From Limanda limanda (lineage: Eukaryota; Chordata; Actinopteri; Pleuronectiformes; Pleuronectidae): a stretch of 64,000 nt of DNA. The translations under genes and the position numbers were made by a program. The DNA is taken from the NCBI RefSeq assembly GCF_963576545.1, contig NW_026870568.1:434001-498000 (forward strand), written 5' to 3'. How positions within the stretch are numbered: position 1 is the stretch's first letter; every line of letters begins with the position of its first letter. Below the pieces are notes generated by a model. The model saw nothing but the letters and a program-made list of their open reading frames with translations, was not told where the DNA came from and made no database searches. Positions 1 to 14,500 of the stretch are shown piece after piece.

Positions 1-1675
1 TCGGGGATGGTACCAATCGATCCGCAGGACCCAAATTAGTCCAGATGCAACCACTTTCCAAGTCTCTCCGACCTTCACAAAAAAAGTTATTCAAGAATAT
101 CTCTTTCTCCTATGTGCTTTCATCCCTAACCCTAACCCTAACCCTTCCGAAAGTCGGAGAAGCTCAAGGATGGTACCGATCGATGGGCGCTACCCCATTT
201 AGTGGGGGTAGAGCCTACTTGCAAGTCTCTCCGACCTTCACAAAAAAAGTTATTCAAGAATATCTCTTTCTCCTATGTGCTTTCATCCCTAACCCTAACC
301 CTTCCGAAAGTCGGAGAAGCTCAAGGATGGTACCGATCGATGCGCGCTACCCCATTTAGTGGGGGTAGAGCCTACTTGCAAGTCTCTCCGACCTTCACAA
401 AAAAAGTTATTCAAGAATATCTCCTCAGATTTGGGGGAATTTCGTCGGTCGACCTCTTCCGAAGGTCGTACAAGCTCGGGGATGGTACCAATCGATCCGC
501 AGGACCCAAATTAGTCCAGATGCAACCACTTTCCAAGTCTCTCCGACCTTCAAAAAAAAAGTTATTCAAGAATATCTCTTTCTCCTATGTGCTTTCATCC
601 CTAACCCTAACCCTAACCCTTCCGAAAGTCGGAGAAGCTCAAGGATGGTACCGATCGATGCGCGCTACCCCATTTAGTGGGGGTAGAGCCTACTTGCAAG
701 TCTCTCCGACCTTCACAAAAAAAGTTATTCAAGAATATCTCTTTCTCCTATGTGCTTTCATCCCTAACCCTAACCCTAACCCTTCCGAAAGTCGGAGAAG
801 CTCAAGGATGGTACCGATCGATGTGCGCTACCCCATTTAGTGGGGGTAGAGCCTACTTGCAAGTCTCTCCGACCTTCACAAAAAAAGTTATTCAAGAATA
901 TCTCTTTCTCCTATGTGCTTTCATCCCTAACCCTAACCCTAACCCTTCCGAAAGTCGGAGAAGCTCAGGGATGGTACCGATCGATGCGCGCTACCCCATT
1001 TAGTGGGGGTAGAGCCTACTTGCAAGTCTCTCCGACCTTCACAAAAAAAGTTATTCAAGAATATCTCTTTCTCCTATGTGCTTTCATCCCTAACCCTAAC
1101 CCTAACCCTTCCGAAAGTCGGAGAAGCTCAAGTATGGTACCGATCGATGTGCGCTACCCCATTTAGTGGGGGTAGAGCCTACTTGCAAGTCTCTCCGACC
1201 TTCACAAAAAAAGTTATTCAAGAATATCTCTTTCTCCTATGTGCTTTCATCCCTAACCCTAACCCTAACCCTTCCGAAAGTCGGAGAAGCTCAGGGATGG
1301 TACCGATCGATGCGCGCTACCCCATTTAGTGGGGGTAGAGCCTACTTGCAAGTCTCTCCGACCTTCACAAAAAAAGTTATTCAAGAAAATCTCTTTCTCC
1401 TATGTGCTTTCATCCCTAACCCTAACCCTAACCCTTCCGAAAGTCGGAGAAGCTCAAGGATGGTACCGATCGATGCGCGCTACCCCATTTAGTGGGGGTA
1501 GAGCCTACTTGCAAGTCTCTCCGACCTTCACAAAAAAAGTTATTCAAGAATATCTCTTTCTCCTATGTGCTTTCATCCCTAACCCTAACCCTAACCCTTC
1601 CGAAAGTCGGAGAAGCTCAGGGATGGTACCGATCGATGCGCGCTACCCCATTTAGTGGGGGTAGAGCCTACTTGC

Positions 1676-1838
1676 AAGTCTCTCCGACCTTCACAAAAAA
1701 AGTTATTCAAGAATATCTCTTTCTCCTATGTGCTTTCATCCCTAACCCTAACCCTAACCCTTCCGAAAGTCGGAGAAGCTCAAGGATCGTACCGATCGAT
1801 GCGCGCTACCCCATTTAGTGGGGGTAGAGCCTACTTGC
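1676..1838 (+). repeat. Representative Sat-I A monomer (163 bp)
   Basis: Order of parts: shared 44-bp block; module TTTCTCCTATGTGCTTTCAT; three CCCTAA units followed by CCCTT; a hairpin-prone CTTCCGAAAGTCGGAG segment; GATGGTACCGATCGATG (in this copy GATCGTACC); then CTACCCCA-TTTAG-TGGGGGTAG, an inverted repeat with 8-bp arms and one bulged G; and GAGCCTACTTGC. The three-unit form has four CCC tracts, so its - strand has four GGG tracts. The 157-bp form lacks one CCCTAA (for example near 290, 5113, 9775, 23884). Some copies carry AAATCTC instead of TATCTC, CTGACC instead of CCGACC, or CTCTTCC at the end of the telomere block. These variants act as lineage markers across the array. Confidence 0.95.
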
Positions 1839-1993
1839 AAGTCTCTCCGACCTTCACAAAAAAAGTTATTCAAGAATATCTCCTCAGATTTGGGGGAATT
1901 TCGTCGGTCGACCTCTTCCGAAGGTCGTACAAGCTCGGGGATGGTACCAATCGATCTGCAGGACCCAAATTAGTCCAGATGCAACCACTTTCC
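1839..1993 (+). repeat. Representative Sat-I B monomer (155 bp)
   Basis: It starts with the same 44-bp block as A. It then has CTCAGATTTGGGGGAATTTC and GTCGGTCGACC where A has the telomere block, then a block homologous to A (CTTCCGAAGGTCG, GGGGATGGTACCAATCGAT). It ends with a B-specific tail (GCAGGACCCAAATTAGTCC, GATGCAACCACTTTCC). CGACCT and AGGTCG form an inverted repeat with 6-bp arms around CTTCCGA. Common variants are GATCTGCAGG versus GATCCGCAGG, CGTTGGTCGACC, and TCGAACAAG. B contains no telomere unit. Confidence 0.95.
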
Positions 1994-4900
1994 AAGTCTC
2001 TCCGACCTTCACAAAAAAAGTTATTCAAGAATATCTCTTTCTCCTATGTGCTTTCATCCCTAACCCTAACCCTAACCCTTCCGAAAGTCGGAGAAGCTCA
2101 AGGATGGTACCGATCGATGGGCGCTACCCCATTTAGTGGGGGTAGAGCCTACTTGCAAGTCTCTCCGACCTTCACAAAAAAAGTTATTCAAGAATATCTC
2201 TTTCTCCTATGTGCTTTCATCCCTAACCCTAACCCTAACCCTTCCGAAAGTCGGAGAAGCTCAAGGATGGTACCGATCGATGGGCGCTACCCCATTTAGT
2301 GGGGGTAGAGCCTACTTGCAAGTCTCTCCGACCTTCACAAAAAAAGTTATTCAAGAATATCTCTTTCTCCTATGTGCTTTCATCCCTAACCCTAACCCTA
2401 ACCCTTCCGAAAGTCGGAGAAGCTCAGGGATGGTACCGATCGATGCGCGCTACCCCATTTAGTGGGGGTAGAGCCTACTTGCAAGTCTCTCCGACCTTCA
2501 CAAAAAAAGTTATTCAAGAATATCTCTTTCTCCTATGTGCTTTCATCCCTAACCCTAACCCTAACCCTTCCGAAAGTCGGAGAAGCTCAAGGATCGTACC
2601 GATCGATGCGCGCTACCCCATTTAGTGGGGGTAGAGCCTACTTGCAAGTCTCTCCGACCTTCACAAAAAAAGTTATTCAAGAATATCTCCTCAGATTTGG
2701 GGGAATTTCGTCGGTCGACCTCTTCCGAAGGTCGTACAAGCTCGGGGATGGTACCAATCGATCTGCAGGACCCAAATTAGTCCAGATGCAACCACTTTCC
2801 AAGTCTCTCCGACCTTCACAAAAAAAGTTATTCAAGAATATCTCTTTCTCCTATGTGCTTTCATCCCTAACCCTAACCCTAACCCTTCCGAAAGTCGGAG
2901 AAGCTCAAGGATGGTACCGATCGATGGGCGCTACCCCATTTAGTGGGGGTAGAGCCTACTTGCAAGTCTCTCCGACCTTCACAAAAAAAGTTATTCAAGA
3001 ATATCTCTTTCTCCTATGTGCTTTCATCCCTAACCCTAACCCTAACCCTTCCGAAAGTCGGAGAAGCTCAAGGATCGTACCGATCGATGCGCGCTACCCC
3101 ATTTAGTGGGGGTAGAGCCTACTTGCAAGTCTCTCCGACCTTCACAAAAAAAGTTATTCAAGAATATCTCCTCAGATTTGGGGGAATTTCGTCGGTCGAC
3201 CTCTTCCGAAGGTCGTACAAGCTCGGGGATGGTACCAATCGATCCGCAGGACCCAAATTAGTCCAGATGCAACCACTTTCCAAGTCTCTCCGACCTTCAC
3301 AAAAAAAGTTATTCAAGAATATCTCTTTCTCCTATGTGCTTTCATCCCTAACCCTAACCCTAACCCTTCCGAAAGTCGGAGAAGCTCAAGGATGGTACCG
3401 ATCGATGGGCGCTACCCCATTTAGTGGGGGTAGAGCCTACTTGCAAGTCTCTCCGACCTTCACAAAAAAAGTTATTCAAGAATATCTCTTTCTCCTATGT
3501 GCTTTCATCCCTAACCCTAACCCTAACCCTTCCGAAAGTCGGAGAAGCTCAAGGATGGTACCGATCGATGGGCGCTACCCCATTTAGTGGGGGTAGAGCC
3601 TACTTGCAAGTCTCTCCGACCTTCACAAAAAAAGTTATTCAAGAATATCTCTTTCTCCTATGTGCTTTCATCCCTAACCCTAACCCTAACCCTTCCGAAA
3701 GTCGGAGAAGCTCAGGGATGGTACCGATCGATGCGCGCTACCCCATTTAGTGGGGGTAGAGCCTACTTGCAAGTCTCTCCGACCTTCACAAAAAAAGTTA
3801 TTCAAGAATATCTCCTCAGATTTGGGGGAATTTCGTCGGTCGACCTCTTCCGAAGGTCGTACAAGCTCGGGGATGGTACCAATCGATCTGCAGGACCCAA
3901 ATTAGTCCAGATGCAACCACTTTCCAAGTCTCTCCGACCTTCACAAAAAAAGTTATTCAAGAATATCTCTTTCTCCTATGTGCTTTCATCCCTAACCCTA
4001 ACCCTAACCCTTCCGAAAGTCGGAGAAGCTCAAGGATGGTACCGATCGATGGGCGCTACCCCATTTAGTGGGGGTAGAGCCTACTTGCAAGTCTCTCCGA
4101 CCTTCACAAAAAAAGTTATTCAAGAATATCTCCTCAGATTTGGGGGAATTTCGTCGGTCGACCTCTTCCGAAGGTCGTACAAGCTCGGGGATGGTACCAA
4201 TCGATCCGCAGGACCCAAATTAGTCCAGATGCAACCACTTTCCAAGTCTCTCCGACCTTCACAAAAAAAGTTATTCAAGAATATCTCTTTCTCCTATGTG
4301 CTTTCATCCCTAACCCTAACCCTAACCCTTCCGAAAGTCGGAGAAGCTCAAGGATGGTACCGATCGATGGGCGCTACCCCATTTAGTGGGGGTAGAGCCT
4401 ACTTGCAAGTCTCTCCGACCTTCACAAAAAAAGTTATTCAAGAATATCTCTTTCTCCTATGTGCTTTCATCCCTAACCCTAACCCTAACCCTTCCGAAAG
4501 TCGGAGAAGCTCAGGGATGGTACCGATCGATGCGCGCTACCCCATTTAGTGGGGGTAGAGCCTACTTGCAAGTCTCTCCGACCTTCACAAAAAAAGTTAT
4601 TCAAGAATATCTCTTTCTCCTATGTGCTTTCATCCCTAACCCTAACCCTAACCCTTCCGAAAGTCGGAGAAGCTCAAGGATCGTACCGATCGATGCGCGC
4701 TACCCCATTTAGTGGGGGTAGAGCCTACTTGCAAGTCTCTCCGACCTTCACAAAAAAAGTTATTCAAGAATATCTCCTCAGATTTGGGGGAATTTCGTCG
4801 GTCGACCTCTTCCGAAGGTCGTACAAGCTCGGGGATGGTACCAATCGATCCGCAGGACCCAAATTAGTCCAGATGCAACCACTTTCCAAGTCTCTCCGAC

Positions 4901-7900
4901 CTTCACAAAAAACGTTATTCAAGAATATCTCTTTCTCCTATGTGCTTTCATCCCTAACCCTAACCCTAACCCTTCCGAAAGTCGGAGAAGCTCAAGGATG
5001 GTACCGATCGATGGGCGCTACCCCATTTAGTGGGGGTAGAGCCTACTTGCAAGTCTCTCCGACCTTCACAAAAAAAGTTATTCAAGAATATCTCTTTCTC
5101 CTATGTGCTTTCATCCCTAACCCTAACCCTTCCGAAAGTCGGAGAAGCTCAAGGATGGTACCGATCGATGCGCGCTACCCCATTTAGTGGGGGTAGAGCC
5201 TACTTGCAAGTCTCTCCGACCTTCACAAAAAAAGTTATTCAAGAATATCTCCTCAGATTTGGGGGAATTTCGTCGGTCGACCTCTTCCGAAGGTCGTACA
5301 AGCTCGGGGATGGTACCAATCGATCCGCAGGACCCAAATTAGTCCAGATGCAACCACTTTCCAAGTCTCTCCGACCTTCACAAAAAAAGTTATTCAAGAA
5401 TATCTCTTTCTCCTATGTGCTTTCATCCCTAACCCTAACCCTAACTCTTCCGAAAGTCGGAGAAGCTCAAGGATGGTACCGATCGATGCGCGCTACCCCA
5501 TTTAGTGGGGGTAGAGCCTACTTGCAAGTCTCTCCGACCTTCACAAAAAAAGTTATTCAAGAAAATCTCTTTCTCCTATGTGCTTTCATCCCTAACCCTA
5601 ACCCTAACCCTTCCGAAAGTCGGAAAAGCTCAAGGATGGTACCGATCGATGCGCGCTACCCCATTTAGTGGGGGTAGAGCCTACTTGCAAGTCTCTCCGA
5701 CCTTCACAAAAAAAGTTATTCAAGAATATCTCTTTCTCCTATGTGCTTTCATCCCTAACCCTAACCCTAACCCTTCCGAAAGTCGGAGAAGCTCAAGGAT
5801 TGTACCGATCGATGCGCGCTACCCCATTTAGTGGGGGTAGAGCCTACTTGCAAGTCTCTCTGACCTTCACAAAAAAAGTTATTCAAGAATATCTCTTTCT
5901 CCTATGTGCTTTCATCCCTAACCCTAACCCTAACCCTTCCGAAAGTCGGAGAAGCTCAAGGATGGTACCGATCGATGCGCGCTACCCCATTTAGTGGGGG
6001 TAGAGCCTACTTGCAAGTCTCTCCGACCTTCACAAAAAAAGTTATTCAAGAATATCTCTTTCTCCTATGTGCTTTCATCCCTAACCCTAACCCTAACCCT
6101 TCCGAAAGTCGGAGAAGCTCAAGGATGGTACCGATCGATGCGCGCTACCCCATTTAGTGGGGGTAGAGCCTACTTGCAAGTCTCTCCGACCTTCACAAAA
6201 AAAGTTATTCAAGAATATCTCCTCAGATTTGGGGGAATTTCGTTGGTCGACCTCTTCCGAAGGTCGTACAAGCTCGGGGATGGTACCAATCGATCCGCAG
6301 GACCCAAATTAGTCCAGATGCAACCACTTTCCAAGTCTCTCCGACCTTCACAAAAAAAGTTATTCAAGAATATTTCTTTCTCCTATGTGCTTTCATCCCT
6401 AACCCTAACCCTAACCCTTCCGAAAGTCGGAGAAGCTCAAGGATGGTACTGATCGATGCGCGCTACCCCATTTAGTGGGGGTAGAGCCTACTTGCAAGTC
6501 TCTCCGACCTTCACAAAAAAAGTTATTCAAGAATATCTCCTCAGATTTGGGGGAATTTCGTCGGTCGACCTCTTCCGAAGGTCGTACAAGCTCGGGGATG
6601 GTACCAATCGATCCGCAGGACCCAAATTAGTCCAGATGCAACCACTTTCCAAGTCTCTCCGACCTTCACAAAAAAAGTTATTCAAGAATATCTCTTTCTC
6701 CTATGTGCTTTCATCCCTAACCCTAACCCTAACCCTTCCGAAAGTCGGAGAAGCTCAAGGATGGTACCGATCGATGGGCGCTACCCCATTTAGTGGGGGT
6801 AGAGCCTACTTGCAAGTCTCTCCGACCTTCACAAAAAAAGTTATTCAAGAATATCTCTTTCTCCTATGTGCTTTCATCCCTAACCCTAACCCTAACCCTT
6901 CCGAAAGTCGGAGAAGCTCAAGGATGGTACCGATCGATGCGCGCTACCCCATTTAGTGGGGGTAGAGCCTACTTGCAAGTCTTTCCGACCTTCACAAAAA
7001 AAGTTATACAAGAATATCTCCTCAGATTTGGGGGAATTTCGTCGGTCGACCTCTTCCGAAGGTCGTACAAGCTCGGGGATGGTACCAATCGATCAGCAGG
7101 ACCCAAATTAGTCCAGATGCAACCACTTTCCAAGTCTCTCCGACCTTCACAAAAAAAGTTATTCAAGAATATCTCTTTCTCCTATGTGCTTTCATCCCTA
7201 ACCCTAACCCTAACTCTTCCGAAAGTCGGAGAAGCTCAAGGATGGTACCGATCGATGTGCGCTACCCCATTTAGTGGGGGTAGAGCCTACTTGCAAGTCT
7301 CTCCGACCTTCACAAAAAAAGTTATTCAAGAAAATCTCTTTCTCCTATGTGCTTTCATCCCTAACCCTAACCCTAACCCTTCCGAAAGTCGGAGAAGCTC
7401 AAGGATGGTACCGATCGATGCGCGCTACCCCATTTAGTGGGGGTAGAGCCTACTTGCAAGTCTCTCCGACCTTCACAAAAAAAGTTATTCAAGAATATCT
7501 CTTTCTCCTATGTGCTTTCATCCCTAACCCTAACCCTAACCCTTCCGAAAGTCGGAGAAGCTCAAGGATGGTACCGATCGATGCGCGCTACCCCATTTAG
7601 TGGGGGTAGAGCCTACTTGCAAGTCTCTCTGACCTTCACAAAAAAAGTTATTCAAGAATATCTCTTTCTCCTATGTGCTTTCATCCCTAACCCTAACCCT
7701 AACCCTTCCGAAAGTCGGAGAAGCTCAAGGATGGTACCGATCGATGCGCGCTACCACATTTAGTGGGGGTAGAGCCTACTTGCAAGTCTCTCCGACCTTC
7801 ACAAAAAAAGTTATTCAAGAATATCTCTTTCTCCTATGTGCTTTCATCCCTAACCCTAACCCTAACCCTTCCGAAAGTCGGAGAAGCTCAAGGATGGTAC

Positions 7901-8561
7901 CGATCGATGCGCGCTACCCCATTTAGTGGGGGTAGAGCCTACTTGCAAGTCTCTCCGACCTTCACAAAAAAAGTTATTCAAGAATATCTCCTCAGATTTG
8001 GGGGAATTTCGTTGGTCGACCTCTTCCGAAGGTCGTACAAGCTCGGGGATGGTACCAATCGATCCGCAGGACCCAAATTAGTCCAGATGCAACCACTTTC
8101 CAAGTCTCTCCGACCTTCACAAAAAAAGTTATTCAAGAATATTTCTTTCTCCTATGTGCTTTCATCCCTAACCCTAACCCTAACCCTTCCGAAAGTCGGA
8201 GAAGCTCAAGGATGGTACCGATCGATGCGCGCTACCCCATTTAGTGGGGGTAGAGCCTACTTGCAAGTCTCTCCGACCTTCACAAAAAAAGTTATTCAAG
8301 AATATCTCCTCAGATTTGGGGGAATTTCGTCGGTCGACCTCTTCCGAAGGTTGTACAAGCTCGGGGATGGTACCAATCGATCTGCAGGACCCAAATTAGT
8401 CCAGATGAAACCACTTTCCAAGTCTCTCCGACCTTCACAAAAAAAGTTATTCAAGAATATCTCTTTCTCCTATGTGCTTTCATCCCTAACCCTAACCCTA
8501 ACTCTTCCGAAAGTCGGAGAAGCTCAAGGATGGTACCGATCGATGCGCGCTACCCCATTTA

Positions 8562-11500
8562 GTGGGGGTAGAGCCTACTTGCAAGTCTCTCCGACCTTCA
8601 CAAAAAACGTTATTCAAGAAAATCTCTTTCTCCTATGTGCTTTCATCCCTAACCCTAACCCTAACCCTTCCGAAAGTCGGAGAAGCTCAAGGATGGTACC
8701 GATCGATGCGCGCTACCCCATTTAGTGGGGGTAGAGCCTACTTGCAAGTCTCTCCGACCTTCACAAAAAAAGTTATTCAAGAATATCTCTTTCTCCTATG
8801 TGCTTTCATCCCTAACCCTAACCCTAACCCTTCCGAAAGTCGGAGAAGCTCAAGGATGGTACCGATCGATGCGCGCTACCCCATTTAGTGGGGGTAGAGC
8901 CTACTTGCAAGTCTCTCTGACCTTCACAAAAAAAGTTATTCAAGAATATCTCTTTCTCCTATGTGCTTTCATCCCTAACCCTAACCCTAACCCTTCCGAA
9001 AGTCGGAGAAGCTCAAGGATGGTACCGATCGATGCGCGCTACCCCATTTAGTGGGGTAGAGCCTACTTGCAAGTCTCTCCGACCTTCACAAAAAAAGTTA
9101 TTCAAGAATATCTCTTTCTCCTATGTGCTTTCATCCCTAACCCTAACCCTAACCCTTCCGAAAGTCGGAGAAGCTCAAGGATGGTACCGATCGATGCGCG
9201 CTACCCCATTTAGTGGGGGTAGAGCCTACTTGCAAGTCTCTCCGACCTTCACAAAAAAAGTTATTCAAGAATATCTCCTCAGATTTGGGGGAATTTCGTT
9301 GGTCGACCTCTTCCGAAGGTCGTACAAGCTCGGGGATGGTACCAATCGATCCGCAGGACCCAAATTAGTCCAGATGCAACCACTTTCCAAGTCTCTCCGA
9401 CCTTCACAAAAAAAGTTATTCAAGAATATCTCTTTCTCCTATGTGCTTTCATCCCTAACCCTAACCCTAACCCTTCCGAAAGTCGGAGAAGCTCAAAGAT
9501 GGTACCGATCGATGGGCGCTACTCCATTTAGTGGGGGTAGAGCCTACTTGCAAGTCTCTCCGACCTTCACAAAAAAAGTTATTCAAGAATATCTCCTCAG
9601 ATTTGGGGGAATTTCGTCGGTCGACCTCTTCCGAAGGTCGTACAAGCTCGGGGATGGTACCAATCGATCCGCAGGACCCAAATTAGTCCAGATGCAACCA
9701 CTTTCCAAGTCTCTCCGACCTTCACAAAAAAAGTTATTCAAGAATATCTCTTTCTCCTATGTGCTTTCATCCCTAACCCTAACCCTTCCGAAAGTCGGAG
9801 AAGCTCAAGGATGGTACCGATCGATGCGCGCTACCCCATTTAGTGGGGGTAGAGCCTACTTGCAAGTCTCTCCGACCTTCACAAAAAAAGTTATTCAAGA
9901 ATATCTCTTTCTCCTATGTGCTTTCATCCCTAACCCTAACCCTAACCCTTCCGAAAGTCGGAGAAGCTCAAGGATGGTACCGATCGATGCGCGCTACCCC
10001 ATTTAGTGGGGGTAGAGCCTACTTGCAAGTCTCTCCGACCTTCACAAAAAAAGTTATTCAAGAATATCTCCTCAGATTTGGGGGAATTTCGTCGGTCGAC
10101 CTCTTCCGAAGGTCGAACAAGCTCGGGGATGGTACCAATCGATCCGCAGGACCCAAATTAGTCCAGATGCAACCACTTTCCAAGTCTCTCCGACCTTCAC
10201 AAAAAAAGTTATTCAAGAATATCTCTTTCTCCTATGTGCTTTCATCCCTAACCCTAACCCTAACCCTTCCGAAAGTCGGAGAAGCTCAAGGATGGTACCG
10301 ATCGATGCGCGCTACCCCATTTAGTGGGGGTAGAGCCTACTTGCAAGTCTCTCCGACCTTCACAAAAAAAGTTATTCAAGAAAATCTCTTTCTCCTATGT
10401 GCTTTCATCCCTAACCCTAACCCTAACCCTTCCGAAAGTCGGAGAAGCTCAAGGATGGTACTGATCGATGCGCGCTACGCCATTTAGTGGGGGTAGAGCC
10501 TACTTGCAAGTCTCTCTGACCTTCACAAAAAAAGTTATTCAAGAATATCTCTTTCTCCTATGTGCTTTCATCCCTAACCCTAACCCTTCCGAAAGTCGGA
10601 GAAGCTCAGGGATGGTACCGATCGATGCGCGCTACTCCATTTAGTGGGGGTAGAGCCTACTTGCAAGTCTCTCCGACCTTCACAAAAAAAGTTATTCAAG
10701 AAAATCTCTTTCTCCTATGTGCTTTCATCCCTAACCCTAACCCTAACCCTTCCGAAAGTCGGAGAAGCTCAAGGATGGTACCGATCGATGCGCGCTACCC
10801 CATTTAGTGGGGGTAGAGCCTACTTGCAAGTCTCTCCGACCTTCACAAAAAAAGTTATTCAAGAATATCTCTTTCTCCTATGTGCTTTCATCCCTAACCC
10901 TAACCCTAACCCTTCCGAAAGTCGGAGAAGCTCAAGGATGGTACCGATCGATGCGCGCTACCCCATTTAGTGGGGGTAGAGCCTACTTGCAAGTCTCTCC
11001 GACCTTCACAAAAAAAGTTATTCAAGAATATCTCCTCAGATTTGGGGGAATTTCGTCGGTCGACCTCTTCCGAAGGTCGAACAAGCTCGGGGATGGTACC
11101 AATCGATCCGCAGGACCCAAATTAGTCCAGATGCAACCACTTTCCAAGTCTCTCCGACCTTCACAAAAAAAGTTATTCAAGAATATCTCTTTCTCCTATG
11201 TGCTTTCATCCCTAACCCTAACCCTAACCCTTCCGAAAGTCGGAGAAGCTCAAGGATGGTACCGATCGATGCGCGCTACCCCATTTAGTGGGGGTAGAGC
11301 CTACTTGCAAGTCTCTCCGACCTTCACAAAAAAAGTTATTCAAGAAAATCTCTTTCTCCTATGTGCTTTCATCCCTAACCCTAACCCTAACCCTTCCGAA
11401 AGTCGGAGAAGCTCAAGGATGGTACTGATCGATGCGCGCTACGCCATTTAGTGGGGGTAGAGCCTACTTGCAAGTCTCTCTGACCTTCACAAAAAAAGTT

Positions 11501-14500
11501 ATTCAAGAATATCTCTTTCTCCTATGTGCTTTCATCCCTAACCCTAACCCTTCCGAAAGTCGGAGAAGCTCAGGGATGGTACCGATCGATGCGCGCTACT
11601 CCATTTAGTGGGGGTAGAGCCTACTTGCAAGTCTCTCCGACCTTCACAAAAAAAGTTATTCAAGAAAATCTCTTTCTCCTATGTGCTTTCATCCCTAACC
11701 CTAACCCTAACCCTTCCGAAAGTCGGAGAAGCTCAAGGATGGTACCGATCGATGCGCGCTACCCCATTTAGTGGGGGTAGAGCCTACTTGCAAGTCTCTC
11801 CGACCTTCACAAAAAAAGTTATTCAAGAATATCTCTTTCTCCTATGTGCTTTCATCCCTAACCCTAACCCTAACCCTTCCGAAAGTCGGAGAAGCTCAAG
11901 GATGGTACCGATCGATGCGCGCTACCCCATTTAGTGGGGGTAGAGCCTACTTGCAAGTCTCTCCGACCTTCACAAAAAAAGTTATTCAAGAATATCTCCT
12001 CAGATTTGGGGGAATTTCGTCGGTCGACCTCTTCCGAAGGTCGTACAAGCTCGGGGATGGTACCAATCGATCTGCAGGACCCAAATTAGTCCAGATGCAA
12101 CCACTTTCCAAGTCTCTCCGACCTTCACAAAAAAAGTTATTCAAGAATATCTCTTTCTCCTATGTGCTTTCATCCCTAACCCTAACCCTAACCCTTCCGA
12201 AAGTCGGAGAAGCTCAAGGATGGTACCGATCGATGCGCGCTACCCCATTTAGTGGGGGTAGAGCCTACTTGCAAGTCTCTCCGACCTTCACAAAAAAAGT
12301 TATTCAAGAATATCTCCTCAGATTTGGGGGAATTTCGTCGGTCGACCTCTTCCGAAGGTCGTACAAGCTCGGGGATGGTACCAATCGATCCGCAGGACCC
12401 AAATTAGTCCAGATGCAACCACTTTCCAAGTCTCTCCGACCTTCACAAAAAAAGTTATTCAAGAATATCTCTTTCTCCTATGTGCTTTCATCCCTAACCC
12501 TAACCCTAACCCTTCCGAAAGTCGGAGAAGCTCAAGGATGGTACCGATCGATGGGCGCTACCCCATTTAGTGGGGGTAGAGCCTACTTGCAAGTCTCTCC
12601 GACCTTCACAAAAAAAGTTATTCAAGAATATCTCTTTCTCCTATGTGCTTTCATCCCTAACCCTAACCCTAACCCTTCCGAAAGTCGGAGAAGCTCAAGG
12701 ATGGTACCGATCGATGCGCGCTACCCCATTTAGTGGGGGTAGAGCCTACTTGCAAGTCTCTCCGACCTTCACAAAAAAAGTTATTCAAGAATATCTCCTC
12801 AGATTTGGGGGAATTTCGTCGGTCGACCTCTTTCGAAGGTCGTACAAGCTCGGGGATGGTACCAATCGATCCGCAGGACCCAAATTAGTCCAGATGCAAC
12901 CACTTTCCAAGTCTCTCCGACCTTCACAAAAAAAGTTATTCAAGAATATCTCTTTCTCCTATGTGCTTTCATCCCTAACCCTAACCCTAACTCTTCCGAA
13001 AGTCGGAGAAGCTCAAGGATGGTACCGATCGATGCGCGCTACCCCATTTAGTGGGGGTAGAGCCTACTTGCAAGTCTCTCCGACCTTCACAAAAAACGTT
13101 ATTCAAGAAAATCTCTTTCTCCTATGTGCTTTCATCCCTAACCCTAACCCTAACCCTTCCGAAAGTCGGAGAAGCTCAAGGATGGTACCGATCGATGCGC
13201 GCTACCCCATTTAGTGGGGGTAGAGCCTACTTGCAAGTCTCTCCGACCTTCACAAAAAAAGTTATTCAAGAATATCTCTTTCTCCTATGTGCTTTCATCC
13301 CTAACCCTAACCCTAACCCTTCCGAAAGTCGGAGAAGCTCAAGGATGGTACCGATCGATGTGCGCTACCCCATTTAGTGGGGGTAGAGCCTACTTGCAAG
13401 TCTCTCTGACCTTCACAAAAAAAGTTATTCAAGAATATCTCTTTCTCCTATGTGCTTTCATCCCTAACCCTAACCCTAACCCTTCCGAAAGTCGGAGAAG
13501 CTCAAGGATGGTACCGATCGATGCGCGCTACCCCATTTAGTGGGGTAGAGCCTACTTGCAAGTCTCTCCGACCTTCACAAAAAAAGTTATTCAAGAATAT
13601 CTCTTTCTCCTATGTGCTTTCATCCCTAACCCTAACCCTAACCCTTCCGAAAGTCGGAGAAGCTCAAGGATGGTACCGATCGATGCGCGCTACCCCATTT
13701 AGTGGGGGTAGAGCCTACTTGCAAGTCTCTCCGACCTTCACAAAAAAAGTTATTCAAGAATATCTCCTCAGATTTGGGGGAATTTCGTTGGTCGACCTCT
13801 TCCGAAGGTCGTACAAGCTCGGGGATGGTACCAATCGATCCGCAGGACCCAAATTAGTCCAGATGCAACCACTTTCCAAGTCTCTCCGACCTTCACAAAA
13901 AAAGTTATTCAAGAATATCTCTTTCTCCTATGTGCTTTCATCCCTAACCCTAACCCTAACCCTTCCGAAAGTCGGAGAAGCTCAAGGATGGTACCGATCG
14001 ATGGGCGCTACCCCATTTAGTGGGGGTAGAGCCTACTTGCAAGTCTCTCCGACCTTCACAAAAAAAGTTATTCAAGAATATCTCCTCAGATTTGGGGGAA
14101 TTTCGTCGGTCGACCTCTTCCGAAGGTCGTACAAGCTCGGGGATGGTACCAATCGATCCGCAGGACCCAAATTAGTCCAGATGCAACCACTTTCCAAGTC
14201 TCTCCGACCTTCACAAAAAAAGTTATTCAAGAATATCTCTTTCTCCTATGTGCTTTCATCCCTAACCCTAACCCTTCCGAAAGTCGGAGAAGCTCAAGGA
14301 TGGTACCGATCGATGCGCGCTACCCCATTTAGTGGGGGTAGAGCCTACTTGCAAGTCTCTCCGACCTTCACAAAAAAAGTTATTCAAGAATATCTCTTTC
14401 TCCTATGTGCTTTCATCCCTAACCCTAACCCTAACCCTTCCGAAAGTCGGAGAAGCTCAAGGATGGTACCGATCGATGCGCGCTACCCCATTTAGTGGGG

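Noticed and set aside
1..400. A true telomere end
   Set aside because: Only two or three CCCTAA units per monomer; no pure tract anywhere in the window.
1839..1993. CENP-B box in the B monomer (TTTCGTCGGTCGACC)
   Set aside because: Only the TTCG part fits; the conserved A and CGGG positions do not.
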